Positions 18,544-27,520 of a stretch of DNA of 64,000 nucleotides are shown here, one piece after another. How positions within the stretch are numbered: position 1 is the stretch's first letter; each line of letters begins with the position of its first letter. Made by a program: the position numbers and the translations under genes. The notes beneath the pieces are model-generated. The model was given only the letters and a program-made list of their open reading frames with translations, was not told where the DNA came from and did not search any database. The stretch is from contig CALKGQ010000024.1 in NCBI GenBank assembly GCA_938085425.1, forward strand, positions 1 to 64,000, given 5' to 3'. Origin of the DNA: an uncultured Flavobacteriales bacterium. Its GTDB lineage: Bacteria > Bacteroidota > Bacteroidia > Flavobacteriales_D > Sanyastnellaceae.

Positions 18544-20786
18544 TCGTCCGTCAGCATTTCTTCCAAGGCGTTGTCGAAGTAAGCCCTCAGCTCTTCACAA
18601 AAACCAAAGTGCTTGTCGTCCACCACCACCTTGCCCTTGGTGACATGGCCCAAAAGCGTGGGCTTCAAACCATGCGACCCGCAGATGTCGAAAAAGTCGT
18701 CTTGATCCGAATCCTTCAATGACACCACCGCACGGCCCTGGCCTTCGCCGAACAAAAAGGCGTCCAATCGTACTTCATCGTCCGAGACGAGGTCAAAGCC
18801 CAGGCCACGTGGCATGGCCATTTCCAAAAGGGTCACAAACAATCCTCCGTCGGCAACGTCGTGGGACGCCTGCGCAAGTTCTTTTTGGGCCAACTCCTGC
18901 AAGCAAGCGTGCAAATGGCCCTCTGCTTCCAAATCGAAGTAAGGCGCGGGAGATTTGTCAATGCCCACAATGCTTGCGAGGTATTCTGAAGCATGGATGC
19001 AATCCGTGGAAGGCCCCAATTGGAAAATCAGCTCCCCCTTTTCCTTGAAGTCCAAACCTGTGTGATGGGCACGGTCTTCCATGACACCCACCATCCCAAT
19101 GGTCGGGGTGGGAAAGACTGCCTGGGCGGTGCCGTCTGGCTTGGCCGTTTGGTTGTAAAAGCTCACGTTGCCGCCTGTCACAGGAGTCTTCAAATGTCGG
19201 CAGGCCCTGCCCATTCCTTGGATGGCGCCGACAAACTGCCAATACACCTCAGGGTTGTAAGGATTGCCAAAATTCAGGCAATTCGTGATGGCAGAAGGCA
19301 CGGCGCCCGTGCAACTGATGTTGCGGGCAGCCTCGGCCACCGCAATGGCGGTCCCAATTTCAGGATCTGCCTGGACGTAACGGGCATTGCAGTCCACTGT
19401 CAAGGCCAAAGCCTTGTCGGTGCCACGGACCGAGACCACACCTGCATCCGACGGACGGTTGGTGGTGCGGTTGATCGTGCCCACCATGCTGTCGTACTGC
19501 TCCCAAACCCATCGTTTCGAAGCGATGTTGGGCAAGCAAATCATGCGGTGGGCAATGTCCACGCATTCGTCCAAACTAGGCACGGGGACAGTGGTGTGGT
19601 CGAAGGCCTGGGCCTCCGCGTACCACGCGGGCTCCTTGTATTCGCGTTCGTAGACAGGCGCGCCACCCCCAAGCACAAGTGTGGATCCAGGCACATCGCC
19701 CACGAGTTCACCGTGCATGTAGTAACGGATTTGGTCCCCTTCGGTGACTTCGCCGATGTGTTCGGCGTGCAAATCCCATTTGTCAAAAATGGCCTTGACC
19801 TCTTCCTCTTGGCCCTTGCGCACGACCACGAGCATCCGCTCTTGGGATTCGCTCAACAAGATTTCAAAAGGCTCCATGTCCTGCTGACGCAGCGGCACCC
19901 GGTCCAAGTGGATCTCCATGCCCACTTCCCCGGCGGCACTCATTTCTGACGTTGAACAGGTGATGCCTGCAGCCCCCATGTCCTGCATGCCCACAACAGC
20001 GGTGGTGGTGGACAATTCGAGGGAGGCCTCGAGCAAGAGTTTTTCTTGGAATGGGTCTCCCACCTGCACAGAAGGCAGGTCGTCTGCACTCTCTTCGGTG
20101 ATGTCCTTGGACGCGAAAGAAGCTCCTTGGATCCCGTCCTTGCCTGTGGAAGAACCCACGATGTAAACTGGGTTTCCTGGGCCGGAGGCCGTCGCTGAGA
20201 TGATTTTGTCCGCTTCCAAGATGCCCACAGACATGGCATTGACAAGCGGGTTCACTTGATAGCTTGAATCGAAGAAGAGTTCGCCGCCTACAATGGGCAC
20301 ACCAAAGCTGTTTCCGTAATCCCCAATGCCCTTGACCACTCCCTCCAGCAACCACTTCGTGCGCGGGTTGCTGAGATCCCCAAAACGCAAGCTGTTGAGC
20401 TGGGCAATGGGGCGGGCCCCCATGGTGAAGATGTCGCGGTTGATTCCGCCTACACCCGTTGCAGCACCTTGGTAAGGCTCAATGGCAGAAGGATGGTTGT
20501 GGCTCTCGATTTTGAAAGCACACCCCAAACCATCTCCAATGTCCACAATTCCGGCGTTTTCTTCACCGGCCTTGACCAACATGTGCGGACCATCCTTGGG
20601 AAGCGTTTTCAACCACTTGATGGAATTCTTGTACGAGCAGTGTTCGCTCCACATGACGGAGTACACGCACATCTCAGTGAAGTTGGGGGTGCGCCCAAGA
20701 ATGGTCTTGATCTGATCAAACTCCTCCGGGCGCAAGCCCATCTCTTGAGCTTGGTCGAGGGTTGCTGGAGCAATGGAAGCCTTCAT
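18540..20786 (-). CDS. purL: Phosphoribosylformylglycinamidine synthase subunit PurL
   Basis: A 748-residue PurL of the small, multi-subunit type (large fused PurL is about 1,300 residues). It makes FGAM from FGAR, ATP and glutamine-derived ammonia in purine synthesis. Signatures are SVMWSEHCSYKNS, FKIESHNHPSAIEP, the ATGVGGINRD loop, DMGAAGITCSTSEM and DVADGGLFVTLLEM. A small PurL normally needs separate PurQ and PurS; neither is in the window. The start is the ATG at 20786 (MKASIAPATL); earlier in-frame codons lie in the promoter region. A good -7 box is found 45 bp upstream. First gene of the purL, PASTA, cargo, rluD chain. Confidence 0.96.
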   Translation of the reverse strand: MKASIAPATLDQAQEMGLRPEEFDQIKTILGRTPNFTEMCVYSVMWSEHCSYKNSIKWLKTLPKDGPHMLVKAGEENAGIVDIGDGLGCAFKIESHNHPSAIEPYQGAATGVGGINRDIFTMGARPIAQLNSLRFGDLSNPRTKWLLEGVVKGIGDYGNSFGVPIVGGELFFDSSYQVNPLVNAMSVGILEADKIISATASGPGNPVYIVGSSTGKDGIQGASFASKDITEESADDLPSVQVGDPFQEKLLLEASLELSTTTAVVGMQDMGAAGITCSTSEMSAAGEVGMEIHLDRVPLRQQDMEPFEILLSESQERMLVVVRKGQEEEVKAIFDKWDLHAEHIGEVTEGDQIRYYMHGELVGDVPGSTLVLGGGAPVYEREYKEPAWYAEAQAFDHTTVPVPSLDECVDIAHRMICLPNIASKRWVWEQYDSMVGTINRTTNRPSDAGVVSVRGTDKALALTVDCNARYVQADPEIGTAIAVAEAARNISCTGAVPSAITNCLNFGNPYNPEVYWQFVGAIQGMGRACRHLKTPVTGGNVSFYNQTAKPDGTAQAVFPTPTIGMVGVMEDRAHHTGLDFKEKGELIFQLGPSTDCIHASEYLASIVGIDKSPAPYFDLEAEGHLHACLQELAQKELAQASHDVADGGLFVTLLEMAMPRGLGFDLVSDDEVRLDAFLFGEGQGRAVVSLKDSDQDDFFDICGSHGLKPTLLGHVTKGKVVVDDKHFGFCEELRAYFDNALEEMLTDE

Positions 20787-20830
20787 GAATCGGGACGGTG
20801 AGGTTGTGGGTTTGGGACAACAATCAAGCC

Positions 20831-20858
20831 CAAAAATAAGGAGAGGCCACGGGTCAAA
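20831..20858 (-). promoter_or_regulatory. purL promoter
   Basis: On the minus strand TTG (20856-20858) and TATTTTTG (20831-20838) match the Bacteroidota TTG / TAnnTTTG pattern. The 17-nt gap is at the short end of the known range. The predicted leader is about 40 nt. Confidence 0.5.
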
Positions 20859-20925
20859 AACGCAGATGAAAGGCCTTTCTCGGCATCTTTTCCACGACAT
20901 GTCCCCATGGGAGAAAAAGCGGTGG

Positions 20926-20933
20926 TTATTTTG
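20926..20933 (+). promoter_or_regulatory. dtd -7 box, four bases before the ATG
   Basis: TTATTTTG, then CACC, then the ATG at 20938. This is the same spacing and nearly the same bases as upstream of gldC and miaB. It deviates from TAnnTTTG at one position. It implies a leaderless or nearly leaderless transcript. Confidence 0.45.
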
Positions 20934-20937
20934 CACC

Positions 20938-21390
20938 ATGCGCGCAGTCATCCAAAGGGTCCGCAAGGCCCAAGTCCGAGTCCGAGGAGAACAGCACGGG
21001 GCCATCGACCATGGCCTCATGGTCCTCGTGGGCATTGAAACGGCGGACACCCGTCAAGATGCCGAATGGCTGGCCGCCAAACTCGTCAAGCTCCGCATTT
21101 TCAGTGACGTCGAAGGGAAAATGAATGCGGACTTGGTCCAAGTGGGCGGCGGGATGCTGGTGGTGAGTCAATTCACCCTGCATGCAAAAACCAAAAAAGG
21201 CACCCGCCCCTCCTTCATTCATGCCGCGCATCCAGACGTGGCCATTCCACTCTACGAGCATTTTGTCCAATCGTGCGAACAAGAGCTGGGCAAACCCGTG
21301 GCCACGGGAGAGTTTGGGGCGGACATGGAAGTTGAACTGACCAACGATGGTCCGGTGACGATCTGGATCGACACCCAAAACAAAGAATGA
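20938..21390 (+). CDS. dtd: D-aminoacyl-tRNA deacylase
   Basis: A 150-residue DTD enzyme that hydrolyses D-aminoacyl-tRNA (and glycyl-tRNA-Ala) to keep D-residues out of proteins. Both signatures are present: SQFTL with the following HAKTKKGTRPSF segment, and near the C-terminus NDGPVTIWIDT in place of the usual NGPVT, so the Gly-cisPro pair is kept. The first residues, MRAVIQRVRKAQV, are canonical and fix the start at 20938. The stop overlaps the MazG-like gene by 4 bp. Confidence 0.95.
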   Translation: MRAVIQRVRKAQVRVRGEQHGAIDHGLMVLVGIETADTRQDAEWLAAKLVKLRIFSDVEGKMNADLVQVGGGMLVVSQFTLHAKTKKGTRPSFIHAAHPDVAIPLYEHFVQSCEQELGKPVATGEFGADMEVELTNDGPVTIWIDTQNKE

Positions 21391-21755
21391 TGGAGAACCT
21401 TGATTTTTCCCAAGCCCAACACCCCGACCTCACCCTCAGGGAAGCCCAAGCAAAAGTGCACTCCTGGATCCAAACCGTGGGCGTGCGTTATTTCAACGAG
21501 CTGACCAACTTGGCCATCTTGACAGAAGAAGTTGGGGAACTGGCGCGCATCGTGGCACGCCGCTACGGCGAGCAGAGTGAAAAGCCAAGCGACGAAGGGC
21601 GTGACTTGGGAGACGAGATGGCAGATGTCCTTTGGGTGCTCATGGCGTTGGCCAACCAAACAGGAATCGATTTGACCGACGCCTTGGCCGCCAACATCTC
21701 TAAGAAAACCGACCGCGACCGCGACCGACACCAGAACAACCCCAAGCTGCAATGA
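21387..21755 (+). CDS. MazG-like nucleotide pyrophosphohydrolase
   Basis: A 122-residue all-alpha NTP pyrophosphohydrolase. The metal-binding helices read LTEEVGELARIV and DLGDEMADVLW, the ExxE and ExxD pattern of the MazG family, preceded by FNELTNLAILTEE. Such short MazG-like enzymes hydrolyse non-canonical or excess NTPs to NMP and PPi. The ATG at 21387 overlaps the dtd stop. A second ATG follows directly. Its own stop overlaps the next gene by 4 bp, so dtd, this gene and the propeller gene form one operon. Confidence 0.9.
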   Translation: MMENLDFSQAQHPDLTLREAQAKVHSWIQTVGVRYFNELTNLAILTEEVGELARIVARRYGEQSEKPSDEGRDLGDEMADVLWVLMALANQTGIDLTDALAANISKKTDRDRDRHQNNPKLQ

Positions 21756-24712
21756 TTTATGCCATCTTCCACCTTTCTTCTCAAAGCAGATTTGGCTTGC
21801 TGGCCCTTGGCCTTTGGTCTTTCAGCATGAACATGTGGGGACAACAATGGGGGGCCTCCCCTGCTGACATGCGGCAATCCGTCGCCGACCAACGCGCGCT
21901 TCTCGCACAAAACGCTTGGACCGATGGGCTGGCCTTGGACAACATTGGTCCCGGCGTCATGGGCGGCCGGGTGGTCGACTTGGCCACGGTAGGAGACACC
22001 GTGTATGTGGCCTACGCCACTGGCGGCCTCTGGAAAAGTGTGAACCACGGAACGACCTTCACCCCATTGCTCCAGGCCACCACGTTGCTGGGGGCTGTGG
22101 CAGCCCACCCAAGTGGCCGTGTGGTCGTGGGCTCCGGAGAGGTGAATTCCTCAAGGAGTTCCTATGCGGGAGATGGGGTGTACATCAGCGACGATTTTGG
22201 CCAAACATGGCGTCATGCCGGGCTCGCACAAACCCATCACATTGGACGCATTGTCATCGACCCGACCGACCCTGACCGCATGTGGGTGGCCGCCCTGGGA
22301 GAATTGTATTCCGACAACTTTGGAGGTGGTGTCTACCACTCCAAGGATGGCGGCAACTCCTGGGACCGCGTCTTGAAGGTCCCGGGCGGGACGAAAGGAA
22401 CCGTGGTGGGTGCTGTGGATTTGGTCATGGAAGAAGGACAGCCCAACCATCTGTACGCCGCCACCTGGGACCGCACCCGACGGGCGCATGACTTCACCGA
22501 ATCAGGGGCTGGTTCTGGCGTCTGGGAATCGGTGGATGGTGGCGGAAATTGGGCGCGCATCACATCTTCCAATGCCTTTCCCGAAGGCCCCGACGCTGGA
22601 CGCATTGGACTGGGCCTTCACTCAGGGTCTGGCACACTGTATGCCCTTTTAGACAACCAGGCGAGGCGCCCTTCCGATGCCGGAGACAAAGCGACGGCCA
22701 CCGCCAAAGATGGGCTGAACAAAGAAGACTTCCTGGACATGGACAGGAACACCTTTCTTCAGCTGGACCCCTCGACGCTGCAGGACTTTCTCGATGCAAA
22801 TGACTTCGCTGCCTCCGACAGCGCACAGTCCGTTCTCCAAAGGGTCGCCCAAAAGGAACTGGCTCCGCGCGCCTTGTACGACCACTTGACGGATGGCAAT
22901 GCCGCGTTGTTCGACACCGAAATCATTGGCCCCGAACTCTATGTGTACCAGGACCAAAAATGGACGCGCACCCATGAGGAGTGGTTGGACAACGTTTGCT
23001 ACACCTACGGCTACTACTTCGGCGTGGTGTCCGTCGACCCCACGGACGCTCAGACCGTGTACATCGCCGGCGTTCCGCTTCTCAAGTCCACAGATGGAGG
23101 ACGTACCTTTTCTTCCATTGGGGCCGAGAATGTGCACGTGGACCACCACAAACTTTGGATCGACCCCAACAACCCCTCACACTTGATGAATGGAAACGAT
23201 GGGGGGCTCAACGTCTCTTGGGACGGTGGCGAATCATGGGTCAAGTGCAACAGCCCCTCAGTGGGACAGTTCTACGCGGTCGCAGTGGACCAGCAATCCC
23301 CCTACAACGTTTATGGTGGCCTCCAGGACAACGGCACTTGGGTAGGGCCGCACACCCATCGTGAAAGCAAGCGATGGCTTCAAACAGGTCACCATCCCTA
23401 CGTCTCCTTGGGCGGCGGGGATGGCATGCAAATCGCGGTGGATTCGAGGCAGCCCGAAGTGGTGTACACAGGCTATCAATTTGGCTGGTACCAGCGGACC
23501 AACCGCACGACAGGCGAGAGAACGGGGCTTCATCCAAAGCACGCTCTCGGGGACCCTCCCCTGCGCTGGAATTGGCAAACCCCCATTTTGCTCAGTCAGC
23601 ATCAAGAAGACGTGCTGTACATGGGCTCCAACAAGTTGCACCGCTCGCTCAACCGCGGAGACAATTGGGAAACCATGGGGCCAGACCTCACACGGGGACC
23701 CCTGGAAGGCAATGTCCCCTTTGGAACGTTGACCACCCTTGCGGAGCATCCCAAACGCTTTGGGCAACTTGCCGCAGGAAGCGACGACGGCCTCGTGCAC
23801 ATCACCAAGGATGGAGGCCACAACTGGACCCGCTTGGACCTTCCCATCCCCACCTCCATCGGCAAAGGGGACGACAAAAAGCATCTATGGGTCACTGAAG
23901 TCAGCTGGTCCCATCACGATGCCAATCTTTTGGTCGTTGCCCTGAACGGCTACCGTCACGATGCCATGGATGCTTGGGTGTTCGCCACCCGGGACGAAGG
24001 CAAGTCGTGGGAAAGGTGGGGGACAGACTTGCCAGCTGAACCGGTGAACGCACTTGTGGAAAGTGCCGACATGCCTGGGTGGTGGGTCGTCGGCACAGAT
24101 GGAGGCGCGTATTTGACCCTCGATGCAGGAGGACACTTCGCTCCAGTGCACAAGGACCTTCCCCGTGTCCCCGTGCACGATCTGGTGATTCAAGAGGAAG
24201 AGGACGATTTGATTCTCGGGACCCATGGACGCGGGATCTATCGCCTCGACCTGTCTCCCATCATGAACATCTCCGACTTCTCCGCTGCGCAAGAGGACCT
24301 GTTTTTTCAGAAATCTGAACACGAAATGACATGGAGCGAAGACTGGGGCAGCCAAGACTGGGGGTGGGGAGAGCCCTGGGAGCCCACTGCTGAAATGTGG
24401 CTGCACGCACCCTTCACAGGGCCTGCAAAATGGCAGCTGCGTCGTGTTCCTGCCCCACTGGTCCTTTCAGATTCCTCGGTGGCAGAAAGCGGAGGAGCTT
24501 CACGCATTTTGGACCAACTACAAACACGAGAAGATGCCTTCTGGGACTTGGGCACCCTCGAGCTCACCCAAGGACCTCAGGCCTTGAGGCTGGAAATGCG
24601 GCAAGAAGACGGTTTTCTCGAACCGGGGCGGTACAACGTGGTGGTCCATGTAGGGACGCCTTCAGACGCGGACTTCCAAGAAGCCACCACCACCCTGGTG
24701 ATTGCGGAGTAA
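21752..24712 (+). CDS. Large secreted Asp-box beta-propeller protein (VPS10/sortilin- or BNR-type)
   Basis: A 986-residue protein with an N-terminal signal region (cleavage near MWGQ-QWG). It has at least eight Asp-box motifs (SxDxGxxW/F): SDDFGQTW, SKDGGNSW, SVDGGGNW, STDGGRTF, SWDGGESW, SLNRGDNW, TKDGGHNW, TRDEGKSW. These mark a VPS10- or sialidase-like multi-bladed propeller. GTHGRGIYRLDLSP closes the propeller in many Bacteroidota homologues. The C-terminal 170 residues are a separate beta domain. No sialidase Arg triad or T9SS tail was recognised, so enzymatic activity is uncertain. It may bind proteins or glycans in the periplasm or outer membrane. It is translationally coupled to the MazG-like gene and converges on nadE with a 24-bp gap. 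Confidence 0.82.
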   Translation: MIYAIFHLSSQSRFGLLALGLWSFSMNMWGQQWGASPADMRQSVADQRALLAQNAWTDGLALDNIGPGVMGGRVVDLATVGDTVYVAYATGGLWKSVNHGTTFTPLLQATTLLGAVAAHPSGRVVVGSGEVNSSRSSYAGDGVYISDDFGQTWRHAGLAQTHHIGRIVIDPTDPDRMWVAALGELYSDNFGGGVYHSKDGGNSWDRVLKVPGGTKGTVVGAVDLVMEEGQPNHLYAATWDRTRRAHDFTESGAGSGVWESVDGGGNWARITSSNAFPEGPDAGRIGLGLHSGSGTLYALLDNQARRPSDAGDKATATAKDGLNKEDFLDMDRNTFLQLDPSTLQDFLDANDFAASDSAQSVLQRVAQKELAPRALYDHLTDGNAALFDTEIIGPELYVYQDQKWTRTHEEWLDNVCYTYGYYFGVVSVDPTDAQTVYIAGVPLLKSTDGGRTFSSIGAENVHVDHHKLWIDPNNPSHLMNGNDGGLNVSWDGGESWVKCNSPSVGQFYAVAVDQQSPYNVYGGLQDNGTWVGPHTHRESKRWLQTGHHPYVSLGGGDGMQIAVDSRQPEVVYTGYQFGWYQRTNRTTGERTGLHPKHALGDPPLRWNWQTPILLSQHQEDVLYMGSNKLHRSLNRGDNWETMGPDLTRGPLEGNVPFGTLTTLAEHPKRFGQLAAGSDDGLVHITKDGGHNWTRLDLPIPTSIGKGDDKKHLWVTEVSWSHHDANLLVVALNGYRHDAMDAWVFATRDEGKSWERWGTDLPAEPVNALVESADMPGWWVVGTDGGAYLTLDAGGHFAPVHKDLPRVPVHDLVIQEEEDDLILGTHGRGIYRLDLSPIMNISDFSAAQEDLFFQKSEHEMTWSEDWGSQDWGWGEPWEPTAEMWLHAPFTGPAKWQLRRVPAPLVLSDSSVAESGGASRILDQLQTREDAFWDLGTLELTQGPQALRLEMRQEDGFLEPGRYNVVVHVGTPSDADFQEATTTLVIAE

Positions 24713-24736
24713 AAAACGAGGGCGATGCGGCACGGG

Positions 24737-25573
24737 TCACCCTGCAGAAACCCGGAGGTTCTCGGGGATCTGGCAGACGGGGATGGCCTGCATTTTGTGC
24801 AAATTGGCCCCGTGAAAGCGTCGGTAAATGGACAAGACCTCTTGCTGCCTCCCAGGCAATTCATGCAGCAACCGCTGCTTGACATCCTCCGTCATGGCGG
24901 CATGCTGGGCTTCCCAGGCCATGGCCCATTCCAACTCGGGATAGGTGGCCCCCAATTGATCTTCGTCGGTCCTGTCGTCTCCCCAAAGTCCATCTGTCGG
25001 GGCAGCATTCTGGATGTCTTGGAGCACGTTGAGATGTGCACCTAGGGAGAACACTTCTGTCTTGGTCAGGTCCGCAATGGGGGACAAATCCACACCACCG
25101 TCGCCGTATTTGGTGTAAAATCCGACCCCAAAGTCTTCGATTTTGTTCCCGGTGCCCACCACCAAATGACGTTCTCTTTGCGCCAAAGCGTAGAGCGTCG
25201 TCATCCGCAACCTTGCGCGTGAATTCGCCATGGCCAATCCCCCACTCTGGTCAGGTCCGTCAGGCAATGCCGCCGCCAGTTGGTCGTACACTTCAGTCAG
25301 GGAAACCGTGGAACGACGCACCCTGGGATGGGCTTTGCACAATGCCTCGATGTGTTGTGACGCCCGTGACACTTGATCCTGTGCCTGATGGATGGGCATT
25401 TCCACACAAAGCGTCGGAGCCCCTGTCAGCGCACAAAGGGTGGAGGTCACCGCAGAATCAATGCCGCCCGACACCCCCACCACCCAACCTTCCATGCCCG
25501 ACTTTTCCTGGTAAGAGGATAGCCAACCAAGGATATGTTGGACGACTTGGGCAGCTTGGAATGACGTTTTCAT
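24737..25573 (-). CDS. nadE: Ammonia-dependent NAD(+) synthetase
   Basis: A 278-residue NadE of the short, ammonia-using type without a glutaminase domain. It adenylates and amidates nicotinate adenine dinucleotide to NAD+. The PP-loop SGGIDSAV is near residue 35. NSRARLRMTTLYALAQ, VGTGNKIEDFGVGFYTKYGDGG, SPIADLTKTEV and APTDGLWGDDRTDEDQLG match the family. It lies 59 bp downstream of the beta-barrel gene on the same strand. From memory, nadE sits beside gldB/gldC in other flavobacteria too, so the neighbourhood is probably ancestral. Confidence 0.95.
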   Translation of the reverse strand: MKTSFQAAQVVQHILGWLSSYQEKSGMEGWVVGVSGGIDSAVTSTLCALTGAPTLCVEMPIHQAQDQVSRASQHIEALCKAHPRVRRSTVSLTEVYDQLAAALPDGPDQSGGLAMANSRARLRMTTLYALAQRERHLVVGTGNKIEDFGVGFYTKYGDGGVDLSPIADLTKTEVFSLGAHLNVLQDIQNAAPTDGLWGDDRTDEDQLGATYPELEWAMAWEAQHAAMTEDVKQRLLHELPGRQQEVLSIYRRFHGANLHKMQAIPVCQIPENLRVSAG

Positions 25574-25632
25574 GGTGAGATCTATGACGGGAGAAGTTCC
25601 AACATTTCAACCAAACAGAGGTTCATCTTGGC

Positions 25633-26415
25633 TCAAAACACGACGCCGACACTCAGCGCAAGAATGCTGTCTTGGCCCTTCATCTCCGTGACCAATACAT
25701 TGTCTTCCGCGAGCCCCCTTGGGACACCGGCCGCATCGACCTTGACCACCTCCACGTTTTTGTGGGTGTTGAACAAGGCGCTGTTGTATGTCACCCCGAC
25801 CACCAGCGATGAATTGCCCGCAATGCGTCGTTCCACCCCGAGGCCCACAATCATGGATGCCCTGAACAACTTGGTGTGGTCGCCAGCCTCCAGGTCCGGT
25901 GCTGGAATCGAAGGGTTGTCGACAGGTTGCCAGCCATCGGTTCTTTGGTACCCCACGTATCGGCTCTCGTCCACTTCTCTTCGGGTGTTCAATCCCAAGC
26001 CTGCCCCAAAGCGACCGAAGTATGTGCTGTACCCGATTTCCTTGGTGCGCATCTTGAACGTCAATGGCAGCTCGACGTACTGGTTGTTGAAGTCACGTGA
26101 CACCTTGCTGAGTGAGTCTTGGTTGGTCTGCTCCCAGTAGTCGACTTGGCTCCCGGTGCGAAACACATGCAACCCCGTGCCAATCGCGTAGGTCTCTGAG
26201 AACATGATGTCGGCCATGAATTGGTACCCAAAGTGGCCCCGCACCCCATCGGTGGTGTGTTCGTAATCTCTGGAGTTCATCCAAGCCATGTTGGGCTCCA
26301 GGGCAAGCCCCATCTTGAATCCTTGCGTTTGAGACCAACTGCAGATGCAGGCGCCCACAAGGAACATGACCGAGAGGAAGTGTTCCTTGCCCATCTTTGT
26401 GATTGCTTGCTTCAT
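25633..26415 (-). CDS. Outer-membrane beta-barrel protein, PorT-like superfamily
   Basis: A 260-residue protein with a signal peptide (cut near SWSQ-TQG) and a mature part of alternating amphipathic strands ending in a terminal Phe (ALSVGVVF), as expected of an 8- to 10-strand barrel of the Bacteroidota outer-membrane barrel family. Phrases such as GLALEPNMAW, YVELPLTFKMRT, GRFGAGLGLNTRR and VGVTYNSALFN fit the PorT-like group. PorT itself is a T9SS component, but I cannot tell a true PorT from a paralogue here. The ATG at 26415 has a TAGTTTTG box upstream. It diverges from gldB by 37 bp. Confidence 0.75.
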   Translation of the reverse strand: MKQAITKMGKEHFLSVMFLVGACICSWSQTQGFKMGLALEPNMAWMNSRDYEHTTDGVRGHFGYQFMADIMFSETYAIGTGLHVFRTGSQVDYWEQTNQDSLSKVSRDFNNQYVELPLTFKMRTKEIGYSTYFGRFGAGLGLNTRREVDESRYVGYQRTDGWQPVDNPSIPAPDLEAGDHTKLFRASMIVGLGVERRIAGNSSLVVGVTYNSALFNTHKNVEVVKVDAAGVPRGLAEDNVLVTEMKGQDSILALSVGVVF

Positions 26416-26433
26416 GGTCCTTTGTCGTTTGTC

Positions 26434-26441
26434 CAAAACTA
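26434..26441 (-). promoter_or_regulatory. -7 promoter box for the beta-barrel gene
   Basis: TAGTTTTG on the minus strand matches TAnnTTTG exactly, 18 bases before the ATG at 26415. The box lies in the 37-bp space shared with the divergent gldB, so the two promoters must overlap. No -33 TTG was found. Confidence 0.5.
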
Positions 26442-26452
26442 CCCCTTCCCGC

Positions 26453-27505
26453 ATGCATCATGTCTTTTCCATCCGCAATTTGTTCCACTTGCCAATGTGG
26501 GTATTGCTGGTGTGCAGCTGGGTGCAATGCGGACCGCCCACCCCACCAATCGAAACCGACGGGGTGACCCTTCCCACTTCTTTTCAGGAGGTGAATTGGA
26601 TGGAGGTTTTGGAAAACATGCCTTTGGATTCGGGACGCAACGTCACCCTTTCCCACCTGCAGGAAGCCCATCCCAGTTTTTGGAAAACTTGGTCGGAAGA
26701 AGTGCTCCAGCTGGGGCCGTCAGACGACACCCTCACCGTGGACATGACCCTCCGCTTTTTGGAAGAGATGGCGCCCATGATGGCCGCGATTGACACCACC
26801 TCAGGAGAGGAAGGCCACTTGGCGCAACAAAGTGAACAGTTGCAAGTAGCGTTGAAGCGCCATCTCGTTTTGTTCCCAGATGCGGAGGTTCCCGATGTCG
26901 TCTGGATGCCTTCCGGGTTCAATTTCGCACTGTACCCCACCCCTGAATGGGTGGGCATTGGACTCGATTGGTTCATGGAGCCCAACCATCCGCTCCACCA
27001 AGAACTGCCCTCCCATCGGTTTCCGCGCTACCGTCTCCAACGTATGCGCAGCGCATGGATGGCCACCGATGCCCTGCGTGGATGGTTGCTGGTCCAGCAC
27101 CAGAACCGCATCCCAAGCTCGCCACGCACCGTCGACATGTTGTTGTTTTGGGGGCAAATCATGGAACTCACTTCCATTTGCTTCCCACACACCTCACCTG
27201 CACAACTCATGAATTGGACAGAGGAGGAGTGGACCTGGGCCGAGGCCAATGAGCGGTCGATTTGGAGCGAAGTGCAGCCCCAAAGCGTGATGTTCAACAA
27301 ACAACCACGGGAAGTCATGAGGTGGTTCCAGGAAGGTCCCTTCACAAGGGCAGAAGGCCTCCCTCAATCCTGTCCAGACCGTTTGGGGGTGTACCTCGGG
27401 TGGAAAATGGTCCAAGCCAGGCGGGGGAATCATGCCGCCTTGGACATGGCATCGTGGTGGACCCCCACAGACCCCAATCCCTTCTTGCAGGCCTACCGGC
27501 CCTGA
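26453..27505 (+). CDS. gldB: Gliding motility protein GldB
   Basis: About 350 residues. The N-terminus is hydrophobic and ends in a cysteine at about residue 26 (VLLVCSWVQCGPP). GldB is normally a lipoprotein, but Gln before the Cys makes this lipobox atypical. The body has the GldB pattern: NWMEVLENMPL, FNFALYPTPEWVGIGLDWFMEPNHPLHQELPSHRFPRYRLQRM and late NEEEW-like and PREVMRWF motifs. GldB is required for gliding in Flavobacterium and stabilises other Gld proteins; its biochemical role is unknown. I use the ATG at 26453; an ATG at 26495 would shorten the signal. gldC follows after 15 bp with its own promoter. Confidence 0.85.
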   Translation: MHHVFSIRNLFHLPMWVLLVCSWVQCGPPTPPIETDGVTLPTSFQEVNWMEVLENMPLDSGRNVTLSHLQEAHPSFWKTWSEEVLQLGPSDDTLTVDMTLRFLEEMAPMMAAIDTTSGEEGHLAQQSEQLQVALKRHLVLFPDAEVPDVVWMPSGFNFALYPTPEWVGIGLDWFMEPNHPLHQELPSHRFPRYRLQRMRSAWMATDALRGWLLVQHQNRIPSSPRTVDMLLFWGQIMELTSICFPHTSPAQLMNWTEEEWTWAEANERSIWSEVQPQSVMFNKQPREVMRWFQEGPFTRAEGLPQSCPDRLGVYLGWKMVQARRGNHAALDMASWWTPTDPNPFLQAYRP

Positions 27506-27516
27506 ACCTACTTTTG
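27485..27516 (+). promoter_or_regulatory. gldC promoter, leaderless type
   Basis: TTG (27485-27487), a 21-nt spacer and TACTTTTG (27509-27516) form a full Bacteroidota promoter. CACC and the gldC ATG at 27521 follow. The expected start of transcription falls on or next to the ATG. The -33 element lies inside the 3' end of gldB. Confidence 0.65.
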
Positions 27517-27520
27517 CACC

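Noticed and set aside
25633-26415. Naming the barrel protein PorT (SprT)
   Set aside because: It shares the barrel superfamily pattern, but I cannot separate PorT from paralogues without alignment, so no gene symbol was given.
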